Origin: Actinomycetes bacterium
GTDB taxonomy: Bacteria; Actinomycetota; Acidimicrobiia; Acidimicrobiales; Palsa-688
Assembly: GCA_021808665.1 (NCBI GenBank)
Contig: JAKBBA010000016.1
Coordinates: 1-64,000 of the forward strand
Length of the DNA: 64,000 nt
Direction of reading: 5' to 3'
Positions 50,322 through 59,423 of this stretch are shown one piece after another. A model generated the notes under the pieces. It worked only from the letters and a program-made list of their open reading frames with translations. It was not told the origin of the DNA and searched no databases. Positions within the stretch are counted from its first letter, which is position 1. Each line of letters opens with the position of its first letter. The translations under genes were made by a program, and so were the position numbers.

Positions 50322-51516
50322 ATCCAGCGGCGGGGGTGCCACAAGAGGCGCAGAACTTCGCTCCCGGGACCAGCTCAGTGCCGCACTGAGAGCAGTGCGC
50401 CACGGCGGGCGCGAGCGACGTGCCGCACGACGCACAGAACCTGGCGCCCTGCGGGTTATCCGCAGCACAACCGGGGCAGGTGACCCCCGGCGGGGCCATC
50501 GCAGTACCGCACGACGCACAGAACTTGGCTCCCAGGGGGTTCTCCGCTGCACACGCGGGGCACTTCGCCGTCGCCGAGGCTGCGCTCGCCGACGCAGCGG
50601 CGGCCTGCGCAGCGTACCCCGGCCCACCGCCGGCGAAGCCGGGGCCGGCCGGCAGCGTCGGGGCAACTCCCTGGGGAGCTGCCGCCGCCTGGCCTCCCAG
50701 ACCGAGACCTGCAGCCAGGAACGCACCGCCAACAGCGCCGCCTCCCTGCGCCATCCCGGCCCCCGCGCCGAGTGCCATCTCACCCGCCGCGTACTGGTTG
50801 AAGCCACCTGCAAGCCTCGAATAGGCGGTGTCCTTGGCGAGGGTCTTGAGCTGAGCCTCGTCCTCGGCGGACAGGTTGATGTCGAAGTTCCCCATCCGCA
50901 CCAGTTGCACCCCGTAGCTGGCGAGCTGCTCGTTGCCCGCCGAGACCACCTCTTTCTCGATGTCAGGCGTGTAGGCAGATAGGCCGAGGATCGGCCAGCC
51001 GTTACGGACGATCTGAACGGTCATGTGAGTTCGAAGGACTTTGAGCAGCTGATCGCTCATCCAGCCTGTCACCGCGTCGTTGTCAGCGACGTTCACCGTA
51101 CCGACCAGGTTGGTGATCAAAGCGACCGGGTCCACGACCTTCATCGAATAGTCGCCGAAGACACGAAGGGTAACGATCATTCCAGTCTGGGGATCCTGCA
51201 CGTCGTCTATGCGCCCACCGAATGCGTTCCGAGGGTACTCCCGGGTGCCGACGAAGTACAGCTCCGCACGGTAGGCGTTACCCCCGGTAGCAAAGTCGAT
51301 CAGGGCGCCCAAGCCGGGAAGCTCGTCCGCTTGTATCTGATGGCGCCCGGGACCCATCGTCGCGACAACCTTGCCGGTATTGACGAATACCGCCATCTCG
51401 TCGGCGTTGACGATAGCTCTGGTCATCTTCCTGATCGTCTCGTCAGGCCATTTGAAGACGATCTGACCTTTACGGTCGTCGGGTACAGCGATGAACTCCC
51501 TGTCGAACAACGCCAT
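50314..51516 (-). CDS. SPFH-domain protein with three C-terminal zinc ribbons
   Basis: 400 residues. The N-terminal 240 form an SPFH/virion-core-like domain (FKWPDETIRKM, VFVNTGKVVATMGPG, MGNFDINLSAEDE). A Gly/Ala-rich linker (about 245-315) leads to three double-CxxC ribbons, each ending FCASCGT. The type occurs in Bacillus YdjI, part of a membrane-stress complex with PspA. pspA is 5 kb away here, which makes a link plausible. GGAGGG before the ATG is a ribosome site. DNA repeats 84 bp apart underlie two of the ribbons. Confidence 0.9.
   Translation of the reverse strand: MALFDREFIAVPDDRKGQIVFKWPDETIRKMTRAIVNADEMAVFVNTGKVVATMGPGRHQIQADELPGLGALIDFATGGNAYRAELYFVGTREYPRNAFGGRIDDVQDPQTGMIVTLRVFGDYSMKVVDPVALITNLVGTVNVADNDAVTGWMSDQLLKVLRTHMTVQIVRNGWPILGLSAYTPDIEKEVVSAGNEQLASYGVQLVRMGNFDINLSAEDEAQLKTLAKDTAYSRLAGGFNQYAAGEMALGAGAGMAQGGGAVGGAFLAAGLGLGGQAAAAPQGVAPTLPAGPGFAGGGPGYAAQAAAASASAASATAKCPACAAENPLGAKFCASCGTAMAPPGVTCPGCAADNPQGARFCASCGTSLAPAVAHCSQCGTELVPGAKFCASCGTPAAGSA
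50423..50524 (-). repeat. Direct repeat encoding zinc-ribbon ends
   Basis: An identical 18-bp segment occurs at 50423-50440 and 50507-50524, 84 bp (28 codons) apart, within the SPFH gene. A third, diverged copy lies at about 50340. It shows ribbon duplication. Confidence 0.6.
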
Positions 51517-51807
51517 CTAAAACCCTCCATCTGTTTGGCCTTTCGGCCGACTGGCAGCTCGTCGCCTCAATGCGACGACAGGTAGACACGATACTCATAC
51601 TGGGCGTCGCCTGGAGGCAAACAGACCACCTTAAGCCATCCGGCTTAGACGGCGGCGATCGCAGCTTCGAGCCCCCCCGACAACTCTGTTTGGGGTCCGT
51701 TGTGGCTCTGCCGGTATGCTGACAGCCTTATAGCCGTAACGTGCCCCCAAAGCTCGGAACTGGCGGGGCCATAGAACCGTCCCAACTGCTTTTCCCGAAG
51801 ATTCAAC
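51517..51807. other. Divergent intergenic region, SPFH gene / MoxR operon
   Basis: 291 bp with no gene. It should hold two promoters. TATGCT near 51715 and TATAGC near 51730 are possible -10 boxes for the MoxR side. A GGCC-TTTC-GGCC hairpin lies in the SPFH 5' leader near 51540. Confidence 0.4.
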
Positions 51808-52731
51808 ATGCCGAAAGGACCCGTGCCTGTGACCGCAATCTCCCCTACTCGTTTCGAATCTCCAGGGGCTGTCCGTGAGGGTCTCGCTTCGGTGTCCTAC
51901 CTCGCGAACGAAGGGATCGCCGGTGTCGTCTTCCTAGCCGAACGGCTCGGCAAGCCGGTCCTGGTGGAAGGCCCGGCGGGCACCGGCAAGACGCAGCTCG
52001 CCAAATCGGTAGCCGAGATGACAGGATCGAGGCTCATACGACTGCAGTGCTACGAGGGCCTCGACGAGTCCAAGGCACTCTACGAGTGGAACTACAAAAA
52101 GCAGCTTCTTCGCATCCAAGCCGAGCGGATCACCCAAGCCGACGGCGAGACGTGGACCGACATAGAAGACGATATCTTCTCAGAGCCATTCTTGATGACC
52201 CGGCCTCTACTAGAGGCGATCCGGGCACAAGACCCCGTCGTCTTGCTGATCGACGAAGTGGACCGCGTCGAGGTCGAGACAGAAGCCCTGCTGTTGGAGA
52301 TCCTCTCGGACTACCAAGTGTCCATTCCCGAGCTAGGGACCGTCGAGGCGACGCAGATACCCCTGGTGTTCCTGACGTCGAACAACACTCGGGAGCTCTC
52401 CGAAGCTCTCAAGCGTCGCTGCCTCTTCCTGCACATCGACTACCCAGATGTCGAACGCGAAAAGCAGATCGTCCTGACTCGGGTCCCCGGGATCACCGAC
52501 TCACTCGCCGATCAGGTCGTGAGGATTGTCAGATCCATCCGGGGCCTGGACCTGAAGAAGGCCCCGTCCGTGTCGGAGACCCTCGACTGGGCGCGGACTC
52601 TCGTGCTGCTGGGAATTCAGTCTGTGGACACCCAGACTGCGACGGAGACGCTCCACATCCTGCTCAAATACCAGTCCGACATCGACAAGGCCGCCAAGGA
52701 CCTGGCCGGCACGTCGAGCGCACAGCGGTAG
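51808..52731 (+). CDS. MoxR-family AAA+ ATPase (CoxD-like)
   Basis: 307 residues. Walker A GPAGTGKT, Walker B VVLLIDEVDRVE, sensor 1 LVFLTSNNTRELS, and the arginine finger in LKRRCLFLHIDYPD are complete. It matches the CoxD-type MoxR ATPases that act with CoxE-like VWA proteins. The start is uncertain: ATG 51808, or GTG 51829 with AAAGGA upstream. The VWA gene follows after 6 bp, so the two form a chaperone or metal-insertion machine. No CO dehydrogenase genes are nearby, so a role in cofactor maturation elsewhere is only inferred. Confidence 0.94.
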   Translation: MPKGPVPVTAISPTRFESPGAVREGLASVSYLANEGIAGVVFLAERLGKPVLVEGPAGTGKTQLAKSVAEMTGSRLIRLQCYEGLDESKALYEWNYKKQLLRIQAERITQADGETWTDIEDDIFSEPFLMTRPLLEAIRAQDPVVLLIDEVDRVEVETEALLLEILSDYQVSIPELGTVEATQIPLVFLTSNNTRELSEALKRRCLFLHIDYPDVEREKQIVLTRVPGITDSLADQVVRIVRSIRGLDLKKAPSVSETLDWARTLVLLGIQSVDTQTATETLHILLKYQSDIDKAAKDLAGTSSAQR

Positions 52732-52737
52732 GCGAAG

Positions 52738-54207
52738 GTGGACGGCAGCGAGCAGGCGCTCCCAGAGGGAAGCTCGGCGGGCATCCTCGAGTCGGTGTCG
52801 GGGTTCGTCAAAGAGCTCCGCAACGCAGGGATCCCCGTAAGCCTCACCGAGAACCTCGATGCCGTCGAGGCTCTGCGTCACGTTCCCTTGGAGGACCGCG
52901 ACGCCTTCAAGTACGCCCTTGCGGCGACGATGGTCAAGAACAACGCCCACTGGAAGACTTTCGAGACCGTCTTCGAGGTGTACTTCTCGCTCCGGGGCCG
53001 GGAGTACCGTATCGGCGATACCGGCGGGCCCGACGGCACCGAGGACCTGCTCAGCTCGCTCATCGGTTCGGCGCAGAGCGACGGACAGGGGTCAGCTGAG
53101 GGCCTCACCCAGGAACAGCTCGCCGAGATGCTCCTGCGAGCTTTGATGGACGGCAACGACTCGATGCTCAGAGCGATAGCCAGGACAGCGGTCTCGCGTT
53201 ATGCGGGCATGGAACCCGGACGTCCGGTTGGTGGCACTTACTACCTGTATCGGACCCTCCGACAGCTCGACTTGGAAGCCGTAATGGCGAAGATGATGGA
53301 GCACGCGGGGAGCGCGAACCCTGACCGCTCAGACCTGGAAGAGAGGCTCACCAGGGAGGACTTCGAGCACAGGATCGACGCTCTGCGTAGGGAGATCGAA
53401 GCGGAGATACGCCGGCGGCTTGTGGCCGACCGGGGTGCAGAAGCCGTGGCGAAGTCCGTCCGCAAGCCGCTACCCGAAGATGTCGACTTCATGCATGCAA
53501 GCCGGGAGGAGCTCGCCGCGCTACGTAAGGCGATCACGCCTCTGACTCGCAAGCTCGCTGTGCGTCTAGCGCGAAAGCGGCGTCACGGTCGTAAAGGACC
53601 GCTCGATTTCCGAAGCACTGTCCGGCACTCCTTGTCATACGGTGGAGTTCCCGCAGACCCGCGGTTCCGTTATCCGAGACCGTCCAAGCCCGAAATAATG
53701 GTCATCGCAGATATTTCCGGCTCGGTTGCCGCGTTCGCTCGCTTCACCTTGCACATGGTGTACGCGATCAGCTCCCAGTTCTCCAGGGTGCGATCGTTCG
53801 TGTTCATCGACGGCATCGACGAGGTGACCGACTACTTCAAACAGACTGAGGACATCTCGGCCGCCATCGCCCGGATCAATACCGAGGCCGACGTCATCTG
53901 GGTGGACGGCCACTCAGACTACGGGCACGCGTTCGAGGCCTTCTGGGACCGCTGGGGCCGGGACGTCAACCCAACGACGACGGTGCTCCTGCTCGGCGAC
54001 GCCCGGAACAACTACCACGCCTCTCAGACCTGGGTCCTCGCGGAGATAGCCAAGAAGGCCCGCCACGTGTACTGGCTAAACCCTGAACCCCGATCTTACT
54101 GGGACACAGGGGACTCTATCGTAGGCCAGTACAGTGCCCATTGCGACGGCGCCTACGAATGCCGGAACCTCAAGCAGTTGGAGCGTTTCGTGGAGCACCT
54201 CGGCTGA
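52738..54207 (+). CDS. CoxE-like VWA-domain protein
   Basis: 489 residues. The N-terminal 290 are helical and charged. The C-terminal VWA domain starts at IMVIADISGSV, whose DISGS is the MIDAS site, and continues with FIDGIDEVTDYF, DVIWVDGHSDYGHAFEAF and LLGDARNNY. CoxE proteins partner with MoxR ATPases. The GTG start is 6 bp after the ATPase stop, with GGCGAAG upstream. It ends 2 bp from the convergent proA stop. Confidence 0.92.
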   Translation: MDGSEQALPEGSSAGILESVSGFVKELRNAGIPVSLTENLDAVEALRHVPLEDRDAFKYALAATMVKNNAHWKTFETVFEVYFSLRGREYRIGDTGGPDGTEDLLSSLIGSAQSDGQGSAEGLTQEQLAEMLLRALMDGNDSMLRAIARTAVSRYAGMEPGRPVGGTYYLYRTLRQLDLEAVMAKMMEHAGSANPDRSDLEERLTREDFEHRIDALRREIEAEIRRRLVADRGAEAVAKSVRKPLPEDVDFMHASREELAALRKAITPLTRKLAVRLARKRRHGRKGPLDFRSTVRHSLSYGGVPADPRFRYPRPSKPEIMVIADISGSVAAFARFTLHMVYAISSQFSRVRSFVFIDGIDEVTDYFKQTEDISAAIARINTEADVIWVDGHSDYGHAFEAFWDRWGRDVNPTTTVLLLGDARNNYHASQTWVLAEIAKKARHVYWLNPEPRSYWDTGDSIVGQYSAHCDGAYECRNLKQLERFVEHLG

Positions 54208-54209
54208 GG

Positions 54210-55463
54210 CTATGGCCTGACCTGACCTGAACCTTCGACTAGGTACTTGTAGGTGGTCAGGGAGGCCGCCCCCATCGGACCCCGGGCGTGGAGCTTCTGG
54301 GTGCTTATACCTATCTCGGCGCCGAAGCCGAACTGCTCCCCGTCTGTAAAGCGGGTGGAGGCGTTCACCACTACGGCGGCTGCGTCGACCTCCCTTTGGA
54401 ACCGGCGGGCGCTGGCGAGGTCGGAGGTGACTATGGCCTCGGTGTGGCCGGAACCGAACCGGCCGATGTGGGCGATTGCCTCGTCTATGCCGGAGACCAC
54501 CTTGACCGCCAGGGTGAGGTCGAGGAACTCTCGTGCGTAGTCCTCGACGGTAGCGCTCGACACGTTGGAAGTCCCGAGGATCGACCGGGTCTCCTCGTCG
54601 CCTCGCAGCTCGACGTCGCGTAGTAGAGGGCCCACGAGCTTCAGGAACTCCCCGGCGACATGGCGGTGCACGAGAAGCGTCTCGGCAGCGTTGCAGACGC
54701 TCGGTCGCTGAATCTTGGAGTTGACGAGGATGGCACAGGCCATCTCCAGATCAGCCGACTCGTCGACGTACACGTGGCAGTTTCCGTCCCCGTCGATGAC
54801 GTACGGTACCCGGCAGTGCTGCTTCACCTCGGCTATAAGCGACGGACCTCCTCTGGGTATTAGGCAGTCGATGACGCCGTCCAAAGCGAGAAAATCCCTC
54901 ACCGTCTCGCGGGAGGGATCCTCGACGAGTATGAGGGCGTCCTCGGGCAGGCCTACCTCGCGGTAGGCATGTCTCATAGCCGCCGCTATGGCCACATTAG
55001 TCCTCAGAGCTGCGGAGCTGCCGCGAAGGAAGGCGACGTTGCCCGCTCTAAGGCAAAGCCCAGCGGCGTCGGCTGTCACATTGGGGCGATTCTCGTAGAT
55101 CACCGCTACAACTCCGAGGGGTACCCTGACTCGGCGTATCTGTAGCCCGTTAGGTCGTACCCAGCCGTCGAGGACCTCGCCCAAGAGATCCGGGCTGGCG
55201 GCGACGGCCCGCAAGCCGGCGGCCATAGCCGCAAGCCGTCCCGGGTTGAGGGCCAGTCTGTCGATCGTCGTATCGGCCAACCCCGCCGCCCTGGCGCTTG
55301 CGATGTCGGCTTGGTTGGCGGCGAGAATTTCTTCGCGCGCGCGTTCGAGTTCCGCTGCGGCACGTTCGAGGCCACGATCTCGGGTCCCTGACGGTGCCGA
55401 CCCCACGACGGACGCCGCAGCTTTGGCTCTGCCCCCCAGTTGGACGAGATCGCACACGGTCAT
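54210..55463 (-). CDS. proA: Gamma-glutamyl phosphate reductase
   Basis: 417 residues. The aldehyde-dehydrogenase-like catalytic cysteine is in NSKIQRPSVCNAAETLLV. RVPLGVVAVIYENRPNVTADAAGLCLRAGN and FGFGAEIGISTQKLHARGPMG are diagnostic of ProA. It makes glutamate semialdehyde, the second step of proline synthesis. proB lies 3 kb away in the obg operon. The ATG lies 6 nt after TAGCTT (leaderless). Confidence 0.97.
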   Translation of the reverse strand: MTVCDLVQLGGRAKAAASVVGSAPSGTRDRGLERAAAELERAREEILAANQADIASARAAGLADTTIDRLALNPGRLAAMAAGLRAVAASPDLLGEVLDGWVRPNGLQIRRVRVPLGVVAVIYENRPNVTADAAGLCLRAGNVAFLRGSSAALRTNVAIAAAMRHAYREVGLPEDALILVEDPSRETVRDFLALDGVIDCLIPRGGPSLIAEVKQHCRVPYVIDGDGNCHVYVDESADLEMACAILVNSKIQRPSVCNAAETLLVHRHVAGEFLKLVGPLLRDVELRGDEETRSILGTSNVSSATVEDYAREFLDLTLAVKVVSGIDEAIAHIGRFGSGHTEAIVTSDLASARRFQREVDAAAVVVNASTRFTDGEQFGFGAEIGISTQKLHARGPMGAASLTTYKYLVEGSGQVRP

Positions 55464-55469
55464 AGGCCC

Positions 55470-55475
55470 AAGCTA
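55470..55475 (-). promoter_or_regulatory. -10 box TAGCTT of proA
   Basis: TAGCTT, 6 nt (GGGCCT), then ATG at 55463. Confidence 0.65.
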
Positions 55476-55601
55476 GCGCGCGCATCTACGCCAGTAGCGT
55501 CCTAACCTGTCCTTGTGGCCGCTACCACCTCTACGCCTGAGCGTGTCAGTCAGTTCCCCGAGCATGTCCGCCGGGGCCCAGGAAGTCGCTGGTAGCCGAG
55601 G

Positions 55602-56243
55602 GTGTCGTGGTCGAGCCGAAAAGCCAGGCGCGAAGCCGAACGCAAGGCACGGATAGACCCCTGGGGTTATCCCGAACCCTGGCGCGGCTTCCTCACCCGG
55701 CTGATCGACGCCGGGGAGCGCTTCGACTCCGCCCTCGAAGCCTGGCCGGATGGACCGACACGGGATCGTCTCAGCGAGATATCGCCCCGCCTTCACGCCC
55801 AGATGGACGGGATCGTCCCCGCTATCGACCGTGCTGTCACTTTGACTTCGCGCTCCTCTGGGCTACCCGCTGCAACAGGACCGACTGCCGCCCAGCTGAG
55901 CGCCTCGCTAAAGCGTATCCAGGCAGACCGAGCCCGCTTGGACGCCAGCGATGCGACAGGCTTGGCTGCTTTGGATCGTGCGGAGGCGTCAGCAGCAGCA
56001 TCGCTTCGAGCGGCGAGAGAGGCCGAGGCCGTGTCTCAACGCCTGGTGGATGCCGTCCGCTCGGCAGTCGAGCTGGTCGAGAGGTCTGCCGGCGAAGTGG
56101 TGACTCTAGCCGTGGAATCCTCCCTCGGCGAAACGCTGTCGAGCCAGCTTGCGGGCAACTTGGACGAGGTCTGCGACGAAATCGCGTCGTTGAGCACCGC
56201 TTTGGAGTCGGCCAGACCTCCGACTGTCCGTCCGACGTCGTAG
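55602..56243 (+). CDS. Helical protein upstream of pspA
   Basis: 213 residues starting with a GTG. A basic N-terminus with the repeated KARREAERKARIDPWGYPEP segment precedes an all-helical Ala/Glu/Arg-rich body (about 75-205) of coiled-coil character. There is no membrane segment or catalytic motif, and I do not recognise the family. Its stop TAG is the first half of the pspA -10 box, so the genes are tightly linked. It may partner PspA at the membrane. TAGCCG lies 8 nt before the start. Confidence 0.72.
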   Translation: MSWSSRKARREAERKARIDPWGYPEPWRGFLTRLIDAGERFDSALEAWPDGPTRDRLSEISPRLHAQMDGIVPAIDRAVTLTSRSSGLPAATGPTAAQLSASLKRIQADRARLDASDATGLAALDRAEASAAASLRAAREAEAVSQRLVDAVRSAVELVERSAGEVVTLAVESSLGETLSSQLAGNLDEVCDEIASLSTALESARPPTVRPTS

Positions 56244-56246
56244 CAT
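56241..56246 (+). promoter_or_regulatory. -10 box TAGCAT of pspA, overlapping a stop codon
   Basis: TAGCAT begins with the upstream gene's TAG stop; 7 nt later comes ATG 56254, which makes the third in-frame residue after 56245 the real start. Confidence 0.55.
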
Positions 56247-56253
56247 GTCGTCC

Positions 56254-57132
56254 ATGAACGTGCTCGACCTCTTTCGCAAGCGTCTCCGGTACTTCACCGC
56301 CAAGACCAACAGCCGCTTCGAGGAGAGAGCAGACCCGAAGATTCAGCTGGAGCAAGCTATAGCCGAGGTCCAAGACCAGCACCGTCGCCTAGTCGAGCAG
56401 GCTGCCAACGTCGTGGCCAACCACAAGCAGCACGAGCTGCAACTCAACCGGGCCCTAGAGGAGCTCGAAAAGATGAACCTTTCCGTCAGGCAAGCCCTGA
56501 CGATGGCCCAGCAGGCCGAGCAGGCCGGCGACATGGCTAAAGCCAACGAGTACAACCAGACGGCGGAGGCTTTCGCAAACCGACTGGTGGCCACCGAGAA
56601 TCAAGTGAACGAGCTCAAGACACTGAGCTTGCAATCAGCCCAGGCAGCCGATCAAGCCCGCACAGCAGTCCAGCAGAACGCCTTGGCTCTCCAGCAGAAG
56701 CTAGCCGAACGCCAGAAGCTGATGTCCCAGCTCGACCAGGCGAAGATGCAGGAGCAGCTGAACAAGGCCATGAGCTCCCTGAGCGACACTGTCGACCAAA
56801 GCGCCCCGTCCCTCGAAACGGTCAGGAACAAGATCGAGGCGAGGTACGCAAAGGCGATCGGGACTTCGGAGTTGACCGGTCAGACTGTCGAGTCGAGAAT
56901 GCTCGAAGTCCAACAAGCCGCTATCGGGTCGGAAGCGAGGAGCCGCCTCGACGCCATCCGGGCTCAGATGCTCGGCCCAGCCCAGCCTGCGACCGGGGAG
57001 CTCTCAGGACAGCCTGGCACGGCAGCGCTGGGGACGGGAACCCCCGAACCCGCAGACGCGGGGGTTCCTCCGGTCACTCAAGTGCAGGCACAGACCGACA
57101 CCTCTAACGTCGACGCCCCCCCTTCGGCTTGA
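56254..57132 (+). CDS. pspA: Phage-shock protein A / IM30 family
   Basis: 292 residues from the ATG at 56254 (MNVLDLFRKRLRYF); an ATG at 56245 adds three residues. An amphipathic N-terminal helix leads into long coiled coils (about 25-215) with DPKIQLEQAIAEVQDQHRRL, the PspA/Vipp1 hairpin. A disordered Pro/Thr tail follows (220-292). PspA proteins form membrane-repairing ESCRT-III-like assemblies. The last 90 bp of coding sequence contain a 10-bp perfect hairpin. The gene is convergent with gnd. Confidence 0.93.
   Translation: MNVLDLFRKRLRYFTAKTNSRFEERADPKIQLEQAIAEVQDQHRRLVEQAANVVANHKQHELQLNRALEELEKMNLSVRQALTMAQQAEQAGDMAKANEYNQTAEAFANRLVATENQVNELKTLSLQSAQAADQARTAVQQNALALQQKLAERQKLMSQLDQAKMQEQLNKAMSSLSDTVDQSAPSLETVRNKIEARYAKAIGTSELTGQTVESRMLEVQQAAIGSEARSRLDAIRAQMLGPAQPATGELSGQPGTAALGTGTPEPADAGVPPVTQVQAQTDTSNVDAPPSA
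57037..57068. terminator. Perfect 10-bp hairpin in the pspA coding end
   Basis: GGAACCCCCG and CGGGGGTTCC enclose a 12-nt loop, 65-95 bp before the pspA stop and 75 bp beyond the convergent gnd stop. Probable bidirectional terminator. Confidence 0.6.
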
Positions 57133-57142
57133 GCGCCGATCG

Positions 57143-58159
57143 TCAGCCGACCTTCTCGTCATGGCCGCCGAACTCCTTGCGCATGGCTGAGAGCAGCCTG
57201 TCGGCGTAGTCGGCCTCACCGCGAGAGGAGAACCTCTCGAACACGGCCGAGGAAAGCACGTGGGCAGGTACCGCCTCGTCGATCGCCGCCATCAGCGTCC
57301 AGCGTCCCTCTCCCGAGTCCGAAACCCGCCCTGCGAAACTTGACAGCCCGGGATCGACCGACAAGGCGTGTGCTGTCAGGTCCAAAAGCCAGGAGGAGAT
57401 CACGCTGCCACGCCTCCAGACCTCGGCGACAGCAGCTGTGTCGATGTCGTACATGTAGTACTCGGGGTTGGCGAGCGGAGTCGTCTCGGCGTCAGCCTCA
57501 GCCGGTAGGCGCTTGCCGAGATTTGCCTTGTGCAAGACGTTGAGGCCTTCGGCGTAGGCCGCCATCACCCCGTACTCGATTCCGTTGTGGACCATCTTCA
57601 CGAAGTGGCCGGCGCCGTTGGGCCCGCAGTGCAGATAACCCCGTTCGGCCTGAGTGGGATCGCCGCTCCTTCCCTCGGTGCGGGTGGCAGCCTCGACTCC
57701 GGGAGCTACGGTACGCCAGATCGGGTCTAACCTAGCGACGACGTCTTCCTCGCCTCCGATCATCAAGCAGTAGCCGCGTTCAAGCCCGAAAACCCCTCCG
57801 CTCGTGCCGACGTCGACGTAGTGGATCCCTCGCTCTGCCAACGCTGCGGCCCGGTGGATATCGTCGCGGTAGTAGGAGTTGCCGCCGTCTATGATTACGT
57901 CCCCTTTGGCCATGCACGCAGCGAGACTCTCGACGGTGTCACCCGTGTAAGCGGCGGGCACCATGACCCACGCGGTCCGTGGCTCATCCAGCTTTGCCAC
58001 GAAGTCCTCGACGCTTGAGGCTCCCGTCGCCCCCTCGGCTGCCAAGCCTGCTACAGCTTGGGCGTTGACGTCGAACACGACGCACTCGTGCCCGTCGCGC
58101 ATAAGACGGCGAACTAGGTTCGCTCCCATTCTTCCTAGGCCGACCATTCCCAGCTGCAC
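57143..58159 (-). CDS. gnd: 6-phosphogluconate dehydrogenase, short decarboxylating type
   Basis: 338 residues. Rossmann motif [42 protein letters not shown] and [18 protein letters not shown] match the short (GntZ/YqeC-like) family, often NAD-dependent. It oxidises 6-phosphogluconate to ribulose 5-phosphate and CO2. GGAGG lies 8 nt before the GTG. It follows proB after 88 bp on the same strand. The about 150-residue C-terminal tail of long-form enzymes is absent, as expected for this type. Confidence 0.95.
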   Translation of the reverse strand: MQLGMVGLGRMGANLVRRLMRDGHECVVFDVNAQAVAGLAAEGATGASSVEDFVAKLDEPRTAWVMVPAAYTGDTVESLAACMAKGDVIIDGGNSYYRDDIHRAAALAERGIHYVDVGTSGGVFGLERGYCLMIGGEEDVVARLDPIWRTVAPGVEAATRTEGRSGDPTQAERGYLHCGPNGAGHFVKMVHNGIEYGVMAAYAEGLNVLHKANLGKRLPAEADAETTPLANPEYYMYDIDTAAVAEVWRRGSVISSWLLDLTAHALSVDPGLSSFAGRVSDSGEGRWTLMAAIDEAVPAHVLSSAVFERFSSRGEADYADRLLSAMRKEFGGHDEKVG

Positions 58160-58247
58160 TCGCGGACCTCCAGACGTTCGTTTGTCGACACCACCGTGTC
58201 AGGTGCCACAGCCATCCTGCCAGACTTCACCCGGACCAGGCAGCAAC

Positions 58248-59423
58248 TCATAAGATCACCATGTCGTCGCGGTGCACCACCTCCGCGGGCACGTCGGACG
58301 GCAGGTCCGAGCTACGCAGTCCAGCGAAGTTGCGGACGCGCCAAGCAGGGTGACGAACAAGGCCCTTGGCGAAGGTGACGCCGTCGAGCCCGGCGACTTC
58401 GACGGCGTCACCTTCGCTGAAGTCGCCGACGACCTCGCGGACGCCAGCGAGAAGGAGTGACCCTCCCCTCGCCACAACAGCATCCCTGGCGCCGTCGTCC
58501 ACTTTCACCGCACCTGACGCCCCGACCGCGAACGCTATCCACAACTTGCGGGCAGGGAGTCGGGACTCGCGTGCAACGAAAGTAGTCCCGACACCGGCCA
58601 CCCCTGCTATGGAGTCGGCTAGGACATTCGGACGCGCCGCTGCTGCTATCACCGTGCGCACACCTGACCAAGCGGCCATCCTCGCCGCTGCAAGCTTCGA
58701 GGCCATCCCGCCGCTACCCCTGCTCGTTCCGGCGCTCCCGGCGATGCTCTCCAAGTCATGGTCGACCGCCTCGACCTCTTCGATGAGAGAGGCCTCACGG
58801 TCAAGGCGGGGGTCTGCCGTGAGCAGACCGGGGGTGTCGGTCAATATGACGAGCAGATCCGCACCGACAAGGTGCGACACGATAGCCGCCAGACGGTCGT
58901 TGTCACCGAAGCGGATCTCGTCGTCAGCTATCGCATCATTCTCGTTCACGATCGGCACGACGCCAAGGTCTAGGAGTATCCGCAGCGTCTGGCGTGCGTG
59001 GAGATACTGCTGGCGGCTCACGAAGTCCCCTGGAGTCAGAAGGGCCTGGCCTGAGACCAGACCGTGGGCAGCCAGCGCCTCGTTGTAGAAGCCGACGAGG
59101 TGCGCCTGGCCTACTGCGGCGACGGCCTGCAGGAGACCCATATCGGTCGGGCGGGCATCTCCCATACCTAGGATCGGCAGTCCGGCGGCGATCGCTCCGC
59201 TGGTCACGACCACCACGCGGTCACCTCCCGCCCAGGCGTCTGCCACCTCGGCGCAGAGCTTCTCTATGCTCTCCGGTTGGATCGCCCCCGTCTCGTCGGT
59301 CAGCGACGACGTGCCGATCTTGACGACTACAAGTCTTCCCGGGACCCCGGGATGGATGTCCCGACCTGTCGTCGTGTCCGGCGTCGAGCCACTATCCACA
59401 TCCGCCGAAGCGTCGAAGCTCAA
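58248..59423 (-). CDS. proB: Glutamate 5-kinase
   Basis: 391 residues. The amino-acid-kinase domain (about 30-285) begins VVVKIGTSSLTD, with IVNENDAIADDEIRFGDNDRLAA and GSGGMASKLAAARMA. A C-terminal PUA domain (about 305-385, GASGAVKVDDGARDAV) is present. It phosphorylates glutamate for proline synthesis. The TTG at 59423 overlaps the obg stop by TTGA, the likely start, giving a 30-residue acidic N-terminal extension. This is the conserved obg-proB order. Confidence 0.96.
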   Translation of the reverse strand: MSFDASADVDSGSTPDTTTGRDIHPGVPGRLVVVKIGTSSLTDETGAIQPESIEKLCAEVADAWAGGDRVVVVTSGAIAAGLPILGMGDARPTDMGLLQAVAAVGQAHLVGFYNEALAAHGLVSGQALLTPGDFVSRQQYLHARQTLRILLDLGVVPIVNENDAIADDEIRFGDNDRLAAIVSHLVGADLLVILTDTPGLLTADPRLDREASLIEEVEAVDHDLESIAGSAGTSRGSGGMASKLAAARMAAWSGVRTVIAAAARPNVLADSIAGVAGVGTTFVARESRLPARKLWIAFAVGASGAVKVDDGARDAVVARGGSLLLAGVREVVGDFSEGDAVEVAGLDGVTFAKGLVRHPAWRVRNFAGLRSSDLPSDVPAEVVHRDDMVIL

